Of a stretch of 64,000 nucleotides of DNA, positions 26,381 through 34,517 are shown in pieces; positions within the stretch are counted from its first letter, which is position 1; the number at the start of each line of letters is the position of its first letter. The translations under genes were made by a program, and so were the position numbers. The stretch covers positions 458,989 through 522,988 of the forward strand of contig CAJYPV010000018.1 of assembly GCA_913776825.1 (NCBI GenBank), given 5' to 3'. This DNA is from Burkholderiaceae bacterium. Lineage in GTDB: Bacteria > Pseudomonadota > Gammaproteobacteria > Burkholderiales > Burkholderiaceae_C. The notes beneath the pieces are model-generated. The model was given only the letters and a program-made list of their open reading frames with translations, did no database searches and was not told the DNA's origin.

Positions 26381-26574
26381 GGCGGCGACCTGAACACCGC
26401 GGCTGAGAAGGCCGAGCGTCGGTCGTGGGCGATGCCGGTGGGTCCCGGCAATGAGCCTCTCGGACTTTGCGCCGCGCATTCTCGGCATTGGGCTGATGGA
26501 CCGTCTGCGCGGCGGCCCCGACAGTGGCGACCAGAGCGCGGCATCCCGCCGCTCGCCAGCTGCCGACCGCCGCC

Positions 26575-29394
26575 ATGCCGCACCAGGATCGCACGCCCCG
26601 CAACGCCGAGATGTCGGGCACCGGCCCGGCCGCCAAGTCCATCGCCGCCGTGACGAACGATGCGCCGTCTGCGGCCGCGCCAGCCGCGACGTCGATCGAC
26701 GACAGTCCCTACATGGCGGCGCAACGACGGTGCATCGAGGCGATCTTCGGAGCAGCCGCGAAGCCTCCGGTGGCGCAGCGCCGGATCGCCTTCCGCAGGC
26801 CCGATGGAGAGGTTCGCACGGAGAAGGACGAGGTGTGGAGTTTTGCGCCGCAGGTGCACGACGCCATCCTGGCCAACGAGCAGTCGTTGTCCTTGCTCGA
26901 ATGCCAGGATTCCGGCAAGGGGCAGACGTCCGACGAGAAGCAACGTGCTGCCCAGGTGCTCGAATACCTCAAGACGTACTCCCGGCTGAAGAAGTTGCTG
27001 GAGGCCCTACAGTCCAGCCAGGCGGATCACGGCACGATCGACCTGCGAGATCCTCAACACCTGGCCCAGTTCTATTTCGATGCGCGGCGACACCTGATCC
27101 TGACCGGTGCGATTCAGCTGGACGGTGAGAGCGCGCCGGAGACGGTCGAGAACCTGAAGGAAGGCCAGCACGCCGACGAGAAGGAAGGCTTGGCACGACA
27201 CCTCGCCAGAAGCGATGCCTCCGATCTGGCCCACTTGCCGAACGCATTTCCTGTCGCCATCCTCGGCGCGGGCGCCAGTGTCGCCTACTACCTCGCGACC
27301 GAGGGCCGCTCGCTGGATCCCGACTCGACCGTCATCATCGGCCAGACCCAGCCGTGGAAGGAGGAACGCGGCAGCACCGGCGTCGTCAACCATCCGCTCC
27401 ACATGATCGCGCCCGATGGCTATCAGGGGCGTGACTTGCTGGACGCCGAGGGCGGCCTGGCGCCCAGGGCGGCGCTGTCGGCGCGCATTGAAGCGGTGCT
27501 CAAGCGGTGGCCGCATGTCAAGCCGCTGGCGATCAAGGAGGTGACCCGCGACGTGTCGGGCCACTTCTTCAAGATCACCACGACGGACGATCAGGTCTTC
27601 CATGCGCGCAAGGTGATCGCCGGCCTGGGCATCGGCAAACACAAGCAGCCCGACAACGTGACCTGGGACGGTGGCCAGCCCGAACTGCCTGCCAACCAGA
27701 CGACAGGCGCCAAGCCGGTGCCGCGGCTGATGGACATGGACCGCTTTCAGCGGGCCATGGTTGACGACGAGATCAGAGTCGGCGACATCCGCTCGATCGC
27801 CGTGATCGGGCCGAATGCGGCCATCGATGTCATGTCCACGGTGCTGCGCGAGTACTCGCGCCTGAGGGTCAATCCGATCTACTGGATCACCGGCACCCAA
27901 CCTGGCAGCGGCGGCCGGGCGCCGGGCACCAAGCGCCCCTACTTCCTGAAGGGCACCGACAACGAGTATGTCGAGGGGCGCTACAACGAGGTGATGAGGA
28001 ACCAAAGCCCATCCGACGCCAAACGCATCACCAAGGAAGGTGTCATCACCGTCGTCGGCCATGATTACCTGGCGGCTCAGGTGGGCGCGGACGGCGTTCA
28101 GATCCAGGTCGGAGAAAGAGGGCAGAACGGGGGCGATGCCACCGTCGTGGAGACGCTGCACGCGGATCTGGTGGTCTACGGCATGGGACCCGATGTGAAT
28201 GCGGTCTCGACAATTTTCGGCGTCGAGGAAGAGGCCATCGACACGCAGATGGAGCCCATCTACGACCTGGGACTGCATTTCAACCAGCATGCGGACATCG
28301 ACTCACCAGAGGCATTGGTCGAATCCTTGACCCAGCGGCGCACCTGGCTGCTCGCTCAGAAGCGCCTGAGCAGCGAAGACCGACGATTCAGCGAGCTCGG
28401 CGATGAACAGATCGGCAAGATGGCGACAGCCGTCTTTCAGCTGCTCGGTGAGGTCACCACAGCCGTCCGGCCAGGCAAGGAGAAGCTGGAAACGAACGGC
28501 CGGCCACCGGTGGTTGGCGTGCGCCTCAAACCGCAGGAGGGTGGACGGGCCTCGCTCGAGTTCATCGGCGGCACGGCCTTCCGGTTGGCAGGAAAGATGA
28601 TCGATCGGCATGTGTCGAGCGCGCTGAACGGGGTCAGGGCTCAGGGGCTCGCTCGCGCGGTGGCGGATCACGACGGCACCACCGGCTCCCCGAAGCTTCA
28701 TGCCGAAGTGGGCGAATTCGTCGACCGATTGCAGCGTTACTTGAACGTGGCTGTCGATCTCGCCAAGCGGTTGGAGAACTCGGACGATGTTCAGAAAGCC
28801 AAGAAGGACGCGTACTGGCGCGGCAGCACGGCTGAATGGCTGGATCTGCTGTTCAGCTCGCTCGGGTTCTGCGAGGGAGCCGCCAGCAGCGAGGCGGATC
28901 GCGAGGTCGTGGCTCGCCTACGCATGACTTACGCCACCGTGGCGGTGCTGCAACGCCAGTTGGAGGCGCTGTATGTCGGCGCGACCACCGACAAGTACGC
29001 CTCGCTGGCGTCCAGCCACATGGGCGGCGTGTCCAACAGCCTGCCGAAGAACGTGGTGCTGGGCGATCAGCTGACGGCAGCGCGGAGCTCGGTGGAAGCG
29101 CTGCAATCGCACGTGCCGCCCAATGTGTCCGACGGCGTCAATCTGGTGACCAGCGACCACACCACGATCGCCGCGTACCTCGCGGCGGTGCATGTCGACC
29201 TGCCGCCCCCGGTGGCGGACCTGCTCACTGCCCGTGTGCTGGTCGACCGGCGCCATGCCGCGCTGGATCGTGCGCCGCTGCCTCGGCCCGAATTGGAGAA
29301 CAACCGCTACACGGAATTCCACCTCCAGCAGCAGTCCGACTTTCAGTCCAAGTGGATGCGGCTCTTCGGTCAGGTCAACGCCCTGTTCAAGTAG
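26575..29394 (+). CDS. Large effector-like protein with FAD/NAD(P)-binding domain
   Basis: This is a 939-residue protein. The start is uncertain: ATG 26575 is used, ATG 26611 or GTG 26524 are alternatives, and none has a clear Shine-Dalgarno. Residues 42-59 are DDSPYMAAQRRCIEAIFG, nearly the same leader as in the protein at 8497, ending in a PVAQRR boundary. A Rossmann dinucleotide motif VAILGAGAS lies at about 228-235 and a second, SIAVIGPNAA, at about 408-416. YGMGPDVNA follows later, as in flavin-dependent monooxygenases with two nucleotide-binding domains. The C-terminal third is helical and unfamiliar. It is a possible secreted or injected flavoenzyme, and not part of the sugar operon upstream. 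Function is unknown. Confidence 0.6.
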   Translation: MPHQDRTPRNAEMSGTGPAAKSIAAVTNDAPSAAAPAATSIDDSPYMAAQRRCIEAIFGAAAKPPVAQRRIAFRRPDGEVRTEKDEVWSFAPQVHDAILANEQSLSLLECQDSGKGQTSDEKQRAAQVLEYLKTYSRLKKLLEALQSSQADHGTIDLRDPQHLAQFYFDARRHLILTGAIQLDGESAPETVENLKEGQHADEKEGLARHLARSDASDLAHLPNAFPVAILGAGASVAYYLATEGRSLDPDSTVIIGQTQPWKEERGSTGVVNHPLHMIAPDGYQGRDLLDAEGGLAPRAALSARIEAVLKRWPHVKPLAIKEVTRDVSGHFFKITTTDDQVFHARKVIAGLGIGKHKQPDNVTWDGGQPELPANQTTGAKPVPRLMDMDRFQRAMVDDEIRVGDIRSIAVIGPNAAIDVMSTVLREYSRLRVNPIYWITGTQPGSGGRAPGTKRPYFLKGTDNEYVEGRYNEVMRNQSPSDAKRITKEGVITVVGHDYLAAQVGADGVQIQVGERGQNGGDATVVETLHADLVVYGMGPDVNAVSTIFGVEEEAIDTQMEPIYDLGLHFNQHADIDSPEALVESLTQRRTWLLAQKRLSSEDRRFSELGDEQIGKMATAVFQLLGEVTTAVRPGKEKLETNGRPPVVGVRLKPQEGGRASLEFIGGTAFRLAGKMIDRHVSSALNGVRAQGLARAVADHDGTTGSPKLHAEVGEFVDRLQRYLNVAVDLAKRLENSDDVQKAKKDAYWRGSTAEWLDLLFSSLGFCEGAASSEADREVVARLRMTYATVAVLQRQLEALYVGATTDKYASLASSHMGGVSNSLPKNVVLGDQLTAARSSVEALQSHVPPNVSDGVNLVTSDHTTIAAYLAAVHVDLPPPVADLLTARVLVDRRHAALDRAPLPRPELENNRYTEFHLQQQSDFQSKWMRLFGQVNALFK

Positions 29395-29406
29395 CCACAG
29401 CGAGCC

Positions 29407-29427
29407 GAGCCGGCAAGAAGCCGGCTC
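29407..29427. terminator. Hairpin between convergent genes
   Basis: An 8-bp perfect stem, GAGCCGGC and GCCGGCTC, with loop AAGAA starts 12 bases after the flavoprotein-like gene and faces the convergent gene ending at 29530. There is no clear T-run on either side, so it may be a rho-independent-like or a transcript-protecting hairpin. Confidence 0.5.
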
Positions 29428-29529
29428 ATCGAAAAGGCGAAATGGCCGAAAAAGGCTGAAAAAGGCGCAGCCGAACGGACCGCCGAAGCGGCCCGCCCAG
29501 GCGACGGTCAGTCGACCGTCGCCCGGTGC

Positions 29530-30927
29530 TCAGGGCAGTCGGCGGCGCAACCCGAAGTTGCGCGTCTGCACGCTGCACACCGACGGGATGTCGAAGTTGC
29601 CCGGATTGATGGGCTGGCTGAAGTTCTCGTAGAAGTAGTAGTCCGCCAGCGCCAGGCTGGTGCCGAGGTTCACGCCCGATTGCGACTGCATGAAGGTGAT
29701 CGGCCGGCTCTGCGTGCCGCTGGCGTTCTGCGGCGCATACCAGGTCCACAGGTAAGTGGCCTCCGGATAGTTGGGCGGCGCCGGCGGGAACAGCACCGAG
29801 CAGATCGTGACCGTCGTGTTGGGCGCGATCACCGGATTGCCGGAGATGGTCGCCTGGATCGTACCCTCGACGCCGGGAATGGAGATCCAGTTCGGCGGCT
29901 CCTGCGGGAAGGGGAACTGGCTGCCGCCCAGGCAGGTGGACGGCGCCCCCTCGAAGCTCGTGATCAGGAAGCCGGTCGCGCTCTCGGGCGGCGGCGTGGT
30001 CCCGGCCGGTGCCGGTCCGGTCAGCAGCGCCGTCTGCGACTGGGTGTGCTGGGGATCGTCCGGGTTGTAGGTGAACAGCATCAGCGTGTCCTGCGCGCGA
30101 TCGCTGTAGACGCGGTAGTCGGCATCGTCCTTCCACACATACAGCACCCGTGTGGGCAATGGATTGAAGTGGCCGTTCACCGGGGTCATGAAGGCGGTCA
30201 TGCCGAAGTTGGTGTTCCAGGTGAACAGCTCATAGCCGTTCGGGTTGCCGACAGCAAAGCCGGGGATCGCTGCGGCTTCGAAGGTGCTCGGCTTGGGCGG
30301 CGCCGCCTCGGCGCTGGCATACGACTGGAAGCTGGGGAAGTAGCTGAAGGACCACATCTGGAAGAACGCCAGCTGGGTCGGGTCGCCGAGCGTGGGCTTC
30401 GGCGGGCCGTTGCCGAACATCATCCGCACCGGCGCGCTGGAGCTGGAATCGAACCACATCCAGGTGGCGGCAGGCGGCGATTGCGGGATCGGGACCGGCA
30501 CCTTCCACCAGTCCACGGGCTGCGGGCTCATCCAGTTGAGCGGCGACGATCCGGCGCAGGCGGCGTTGTCGGCTTGCGCGCCGTACCAGTCCTTGGGCAG
30601 CGTCCAGCCCAGGTTCACCGGCGTCCATTGGCGGCCGCCATCGGTGGACAGGAGCGTCTGGTCCGGCGTGATGACGTACCACCATTGGCCGTAGTCGGTG
30701 CCCGTGACCTGCGCCGACAGGTAGCTGCCGGCCACGTACTTGACGTTGGCGGTGCAGAGCTGGAAGAACGGGTTGTCCGGCTTCGGATCGGTGGAGAGCG
30801 GCGGACTGAAAGGATGCAGCAACACGGTCGCGGCCCAGGCGGCGGGCATCGCGGGCGGCGGCCCGTTCACCGGCTTGAAGGACGGATAGGCCGACAGCGG
30901 CACAGGGTCGATCGTCGATGGGGTCAT
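29530..30927 (-). CDS. Protein of unknown function, 465 aa
   Basis: I do not recognise a family. The start is well supported by GGAGG 8 bases before the ATG. The protein has no signal peptide or membrane segment and is rich in Trp, Pro, Phe, Tyr and Ser, with short beta-like runs such as GQWWYVITPDQTLLSTDGGRQW, ATWMWFDSSSSAPVRMMFGNG, and ADYRVYSD. This pattern suggests a beta-propeller or other secreted beta-rich fold. It is transcribed after the metallopeptidase-like gene with a 64-base gap, probably in one operon, so both may be targets of the palindrome at 32201. Confidence 0.6.
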   Translation of the reverse strand: MTPSTIDPVPLSAYPSFKPVNGPPPAMPAAWAATVLLHPFSPPLSTDPKPDNPFFQLCTANVKYVAGSYLSAQVTGTDYGQWWYVITPDQTLLSTDGGRQWTPVNLGWTLPKDWYGAQADNAACAGSSPLNWMSPQPVDWWKVPVPIPQSPPAATWMWFDSSSSAPVRMMFGNGPPKPTLGDPTQLAFFQMWSFSYFPSFQSYASAEAAPPKPSTFEAAAIPGFAVGNPNGYELFTWNTNFGMTAFMTPVNGHFNPLPTRVLYVWKDDADYRVYSDRAQDTLMLFTYNPDDPQHTQSQTALLTGPAPAGTTPPPESATGFLITSFEGAPSTCLGGSQFPFPQEPPNWISIPGVEGTIQATISGNPVIAPNTTVTICSVLFPPAPPNYPEATYLWTWYAPQNASGTQSRPITFMQSQSGVNLGTSLALADYYFYENFSQPINPGNFDIPSVCSVQTRNFGLRRRLP

Positions 30928-30991
30928 GGAAACCTCCGGTCAAGGACGGGGCAGGAAAGCGTCGGTACGCTGGACGCGGCGGATGAACCGA

Positions 30992-32140
30992 TCATGACGG
31001 GTCCGGCGTCGCCGACAGCGTGCGGCGCAGGGTGGACAGGATGTCGAGGCTGGGCTGGTTGGCCATCAGCACGAAGTTCTGCGCCAGGATCTCATCCGGC
31101 TGGAAGATCTCCTGCGTGAAGTTGTCGGTGACCAGCGAGAGGTATTGCGACATCAACGGCGCGCTGTCGTAGAGCAGCGGCTGGCCGCGGGCGTCGAGCA
31201 TCGGCACCCATCGTCCGCTCGGGTCGCGGGTGATGGCCAGGAACCACCAGTGCAGGTAGTCGAAGAACACGCCGCCGTCGTAAGGGCGATCGGCCAGCAG
31301 CAGCGGCGCGAGCGAGCGCCGCACGATCAAGGCCGGATCGTCGGCGTCACGACTCGGCGCGCCCGTCGGCGCGATCGGTGACACGGGCACCTGCATGTCG
31401 ATGTAGACATCCAGTCCGGATTCATCGGGATTGGTGATGCGCAGCTCCCGCATCGGTGCCTGATGACCGGGTGGTCCCCAGGGCACGTCGGGCAGCTCGA
31501 TGGGTTGCGGCGTCACCTGGTAGTGGACCGCGTGGTAGAGCGCCAGGCGCTGCGCCGGATGGTTCTTGCTGAAGAGGTGGAAGCACTCGTGGATGAAGAC
31601 GTTCTGCAGGTAGGACAGGTCGTCAGCGGGATGCAGCGGATCGCCGTAGCTGGCGGCGGTCTGGGTGCTGGCGACCATGTTGGCGGGCAGCACGATGGTG
31701 TCCTGGCGCCTTGTGTAGGCGGCGTAGCCTTCTTCCTGCCCGGTGGTCTTCACCACCCGGATCACGTCCGGCAGGCGCAGCGACAAGGACGCAAACAGGT
31801 CGGCGACGGCCGTCACGATGGCGCGCAGGGATTGAAGCTCCGCCGGTGACCAGGCCATCACCTGCGCGGTGACGTAATCCAGATAGATCGTGGGGGTGAC
31901 CTCGACGACCTCGCGGCGCAGGTTGACCCGAGCCTGTCGATCGAATGGCGACTGGCGACGCACATAGTCGTCGACGGTGCCCAACATCGCGCGGCCGGTG
32001 GCGACGCTGGCCGCCATCACCTGCGTGCCGCCGGGCAGGCTGCCGACGACGACATCGGCGTCAGCATGCACATCGGACGCTTCAGCGCCTGCCGCTGCGG
32101 GAGACGGGCTCAGGGCCGGTCGACGGGGAGCGATCTTCAT
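30992..32140 (-). CDS. HExxH metallopeptidase-like protein
   Basis: This is a 382-residue protein. The ATG at 32140 is chosen because GAAGGA precedes it. The frame open further upstream is Arg-rich. A zinc-binding HExxH motif is clear at 184-188 (FIHECFHLFSKNHP) in a helix preceded by a hydrophobic strand, as in zincin peptidases. The third zinc ligand is not obvious. The first 45 residues are Ala/Pro/Asp-rich and lack a standard signal peptide. No family name can be given. It may be a secreted or injected protease acting with the unknown protein downstream. Its promoter carries the palindrome shared with the effector-like gene at 8497. Confidence 0.7.
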   Translation of the reverse strand: MKIAPRRPALSPSPAAAGAEASDVHADADVVVGSLPGGTQVMAASVATGRAMLGTVDDYVRRQSPFDRQARVNLRREVVEVTPTIYLDYVTAQVMAWSPAELQSLRAIVTAVADLFASLSLRLPDVIRVVKTTGQEEGYAAYTRRQDTIVLPANMVASTQTAASYGDPLHPADDLSYLQNVFIHECFHLFSKNHPAQRLALYHAVHYQVTPQPIELPDVPWGPPGHQAPMRELRITNPDESGLDVYIDMQVPVSPIAPTGAPSRDADDPALIVRRSLAPLLLADRPYDGGVFFDYLHWWFLAITRDPSGRWVPMLDARGQPLLYDSAPLMSQYLSLVTDNFTQEIFQPDEILAQNFVLMANQPSLDILSTLRRTLSATPDPS

Positions 32141-32200
32141 GGCGTCATCCTTCGGGAGGGAGCGACGACGGCATGGTGCGCGGCGGGCGCGCAAGGGGCC

Positions 32201-32217
32201 ATCAGCAGAATGCTGAT
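32201..32217 (-). promoter_or_regulatory. Shared palindromic element, copy 2
   Basis: ATCAGCA-GAA-TGCTGAT is a perfect 7-3-7 inverted repeat, 60 bases before the metallopeptidase-like start. Read in the direction of that gene it is identical to the element at 8356-8372 except for the last base. It is flanked on both sides by copies of GGCCCCTT (minus strand). Confidence 0.6.
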
Positions 32218-32640
32218 TTTTGAAGGGGCCCATTCATCGCCGCCTCCGGGGGCGTCCCTTGGCCGGCGCCGTTCGGGCCGGGGTGCGCTGTCCCTGAATG
32301 ACCCGACGTCATCTCCCGCGGTGCGGGACCGCGCGCTAGGCTAGGGAAGCTCGGTGTAAACCCTCGCGGGCGAGCTGACCCTGCTTCGGGCGGTCCGTGG
32401 CGTCGCAAATCCTCGCCATAGCGCCCGCCATGGCTGCGACTTGCGCCTGGCGCCATCTCGAATCAGGGTCATCTCCGCTCGCGGAAGTGATGCCGAGCTG
32501 CCTTAGGCCAGCCCATCAAAGGGCATCGTTTTTTTTGCGAGGACTGCATCCAGATCACGGCGAGCCGCGTATAGGCAAGCAGGGAAAGCCGTTGGCCCTG
32601 GGGATCCGTCCCACCTTCCTGTTCAACCGAGGAGCTGCTG
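32218..32640. other. Upstream region of the DUF4331 operon
   Basis: There are about 420 bases without a convincing gene. The region is very GC-rich up to 32500, then contains a T8 tract (about 32529-32536) and a possible extracytoplasmic-sigma promoter (32545-32573). Several short inverted repeats such as TCTCCCGCGGTGCGGGA are present. Similarity to a cobalamin riboswitch core (GGGAA, GGTG) was considered and rejected. Confidence 0.5.
32545..32573 (+). promoter_or_regulatory. Possible ECF-type promoter of the DUF4331 operon
   Basis: TGCATCC, 16 bases of spacer, then CGTATA gives -35/-10-like boxes with ECF-type spacing, placing a start site about 60 bases before the DUF4331 ATG. An ECF sigma factor is encoded at 37232 at the end of the same gene run. 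The boxes are not confirmed by a second copy. Confidence 0.25.
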
Positions 32641-34167
32641 ATGACATCGATCCGATTGACACGTCTGCGCGCCATCTGTCTGGCGGCTGTGGCTTGCTGC
32701 GCCAGTGGCGCCTTCGCCTCCAGTCACCGAGAGGCACCGTTCATCACCACGGTCCCCAAAGTGGACGCGAGTGACTTCTACTTGTTCATGAGCTATGAAA
32801 CGGGCCGGACGGACTACGTCACGCTCATCGCCAACTACCTGCCACTGCAGGACGCGTACGGCGGACCGAATTATTTTTCGCTGGATCCCAACGCCCTCTA
32901 TGAGATCCACATCGACAACAACGGCGACGCCAAAGAGGACATCACGTTTCAATTCCGCTTCAAGAACAACTTGAAGGCGACTGCGCTGACGATTGGAGAC
33001 AAGACCGTTCCCATTCCGCTCATCCAGTCCGGCACGGTCTCCGATCCGAAGGCGGCGGCGCTGAATCTGAATGAGACCTTCACCGTCGACATCGTTCGCG
33101 GCGATCGCCGATCGGGCACTCGCGCCGCCATCACCAGCAGTTCGGGCAGCGCGACCTTCGACAAGCCGGTGGACAACATCGGTCTGAAGACGATTGCGGA
33201 TTACCCCGCCTATGCGGCCAAGCACATCTACGCCGTCAACATTCCCGGGTGCAGCCAGCCCGGCAAGGTGTTCGTCGGCCAGCGCAAGGATCCGTTTGCG
33301 GTCAACCTGGGCACGATCTTCGACCTGGTCAACGCGCCGGTGGAGGTGATCACCGACCCCAGCAAGATCAATGCGGCGGCCAACACGCTGGAAGACAAGA
33401 ACGTCACCACGCTGGCGCTGGAGGTGCACAAGAGCTGCCTGGTCGCAGGCAATGATCCCGTGATTGGCGCATGGACCACCGCCAGCCTGCGCCAGGCCCG
33501 ATTGCTGGATCCAGCGCCCAAAGCGGGGCATCAGTCCGGTGACAAGGCCGGCGGAGCCTGGGTGCAGGTCTCCCGACTCGGCATGCCCCTGGTGAATGAG
33601 GTGGTGATTGGTCTGCCGGACAAGGACCGATTCAATTCGTCCAAACCCAAGGACGACGCACAGTTCGCCAACTATGTGACGAATCCGACGCTGCCTGCGT
33701 TGCTGTCCGCCGTACTGAATCTGCCGGGAACCGCGCCCACCAATCTGCCGCGCAATGACCTGGTGACCACGTTCCTCACCGGCATTCCATCGGTGAACAA
33801 GCCGGTGACCGTGGTGCCCTCCGAGCAACTGCGTTTGAACACCAGCATCGCGGCGACACCCTTTGCCCAGCAGAACCGCCTGGGCGTGGTGGGGAATCTG
33901 CTTGCGGGCGGCACGGACAACGCCGGCTACCCGAATGGCCGTCGCCCCAAGGACGACGTGGTGGACATCTCCCTGGTGGCGGTGATGGGGGGGTTGTGCA
34001 TGGCCAATGGCGACCAGAACGCCCTTGGGTTCGGCGCCGCCTGCAAGCCGTCCGCCGTGCCGCTGGGCGCGACGGCGTTCAAGTTGCATGACGCGGTCGA
34101 CCAGGCCGTGGTGCCGCTTCTGCCTGGCTTCCCCTATCTCTACACGCCGATTGGCGGTACACGTTGA
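32641..34167 (+). CDS. DUF4331 exported protein
   Basis: This is a 508-residue protein with a signal peptide ending in SGAFAS, then the SSHREAP motif that opens DUF4331 proteins. The repeated pattern D-A-S-D-F-Y-L-F and NPNALYEIHIDNNGDAKEDITFQFRF is also typical. The family is exported, beta-rich and of unknown biochemical role. It is often found beside ECF sigma factors and TPR proteins, as here. It is the first gene of a run of DUF4331, lipoprotein, TPR, HupE-like, ECF sigma and anti-sigma genes. An Asp/Asn-rich calcium-like loop (DNNGDAKED) is visible. Confidence 0.88.
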   Translation: MTSIRLTRLRAICLAAVACCASGAFASSHREAPFITTVPKVDASDFYLFMSYETGRTDYVTLIANYLPLQDAYGGPNYFSLDPNALYEIHIDNNGDAKEDITFQFRFKNNLKATALTIGDKTVPIPLIQSGTVSDPKAAALNLNETFTVDIVRGDRRSGTRAAITSSSGSATFDKPVDNIGLKTIADYPAYAAKHIYAVNIPGCSQPGKVFVGQRKDPFAVNLGTIFDLVNAPVEVITDPSKINAAANTLEDKNVTTLALEVHKSCLVAGNDPVIGAWTTASLRQARLLDPAPKAGHQSGDKAGGAWVQVSRLGMPLVNEVVIGLPDKDRFNSSKPKDDAQFANYVTNPTLPALLSAVLNLPGTAPTNLPRNDLVTTFLTGIPSVNKPVTVVPSEQLRLNTSIAATPFAQQNRLGVVGNLLAGGTDNAGYPNGRRPKDDVVDISLVAVMGGLCMANGDQNALGFGAACKPSAVPLGATAFKLHDAVDQAVVPLLPGFPYLYTPIGGTR

Positions 34168-34181
34168 CCCGGGAGATCGAC

Positions 34182-34517
34182 ATGCAGCACCCGCACACCT
34201 GCAGTGGCAGGACCGAGGCCTCCGTGCCCGTTGAGCATCGCCAGCGCGTTCGCGCCGCGCTGACCTGGATGTCCGCGCTCGCCGTGGCCGCACTCTCCTG
34301 TGGCTGTTTCGGCGGAGGAGGCAACGACGGCTCGGCGGGCACGAGCCCACCGATGGCCACATCGGTTCCGGACAGCGCGTTGGCTTCCGCGACGGCTTAC
34401 ACGCAGTTCACGCTGACCACCTCACAGACCGCCAGTGACATCGCCGAGCCGCTGACTGCCGACAACGTCACCGTGCCGCCCGCGACCGACACCGACGAGC
34501 CGGTGCCTGTCAGTTGA
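34182..34517 (+). CDS. Small lipoprotein
   Basis: This is a 111-residue protein. The ATG at 34182 is chosen since GGGAG lies 8 bases upstream. A TTG at 34164 would overlap the previous stop. A hydrophobic segment ends in a lipobox-like SCGC (Cys near residue 42), then a Gly-rich FGGGGNDGSAG linker and a Thr/Pro-rich tail that is probably disordered. There is no known family. It is sandwiched between DUF4331 and the TPR protein in one transcript, so it probably acts with them in the envelope. Confidence 0.65.
   Translation: MQHPHTCSGRTEASVPVEHRQRVRAALTWMSALAVAALSCGCFGGGGNDGSAGTSPPMATSVPDSALASATAYTQFTLTTSQTASDIAEPLTADNVTVPPATDTDEPVPVS

Noticed and set aside
32330..32520. GGGAA...GGTG-T-AA...GCTGACCC pattern resembling the start of a cobalamin riboswitch upstream of an operon that includes a HupE-like gene
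   Set aside because: The invariant B12-box and the AGCCAGGAGACC-type segment are absent, and the downstream pairing regions do not follow. The match is limited to short GC-rich words.
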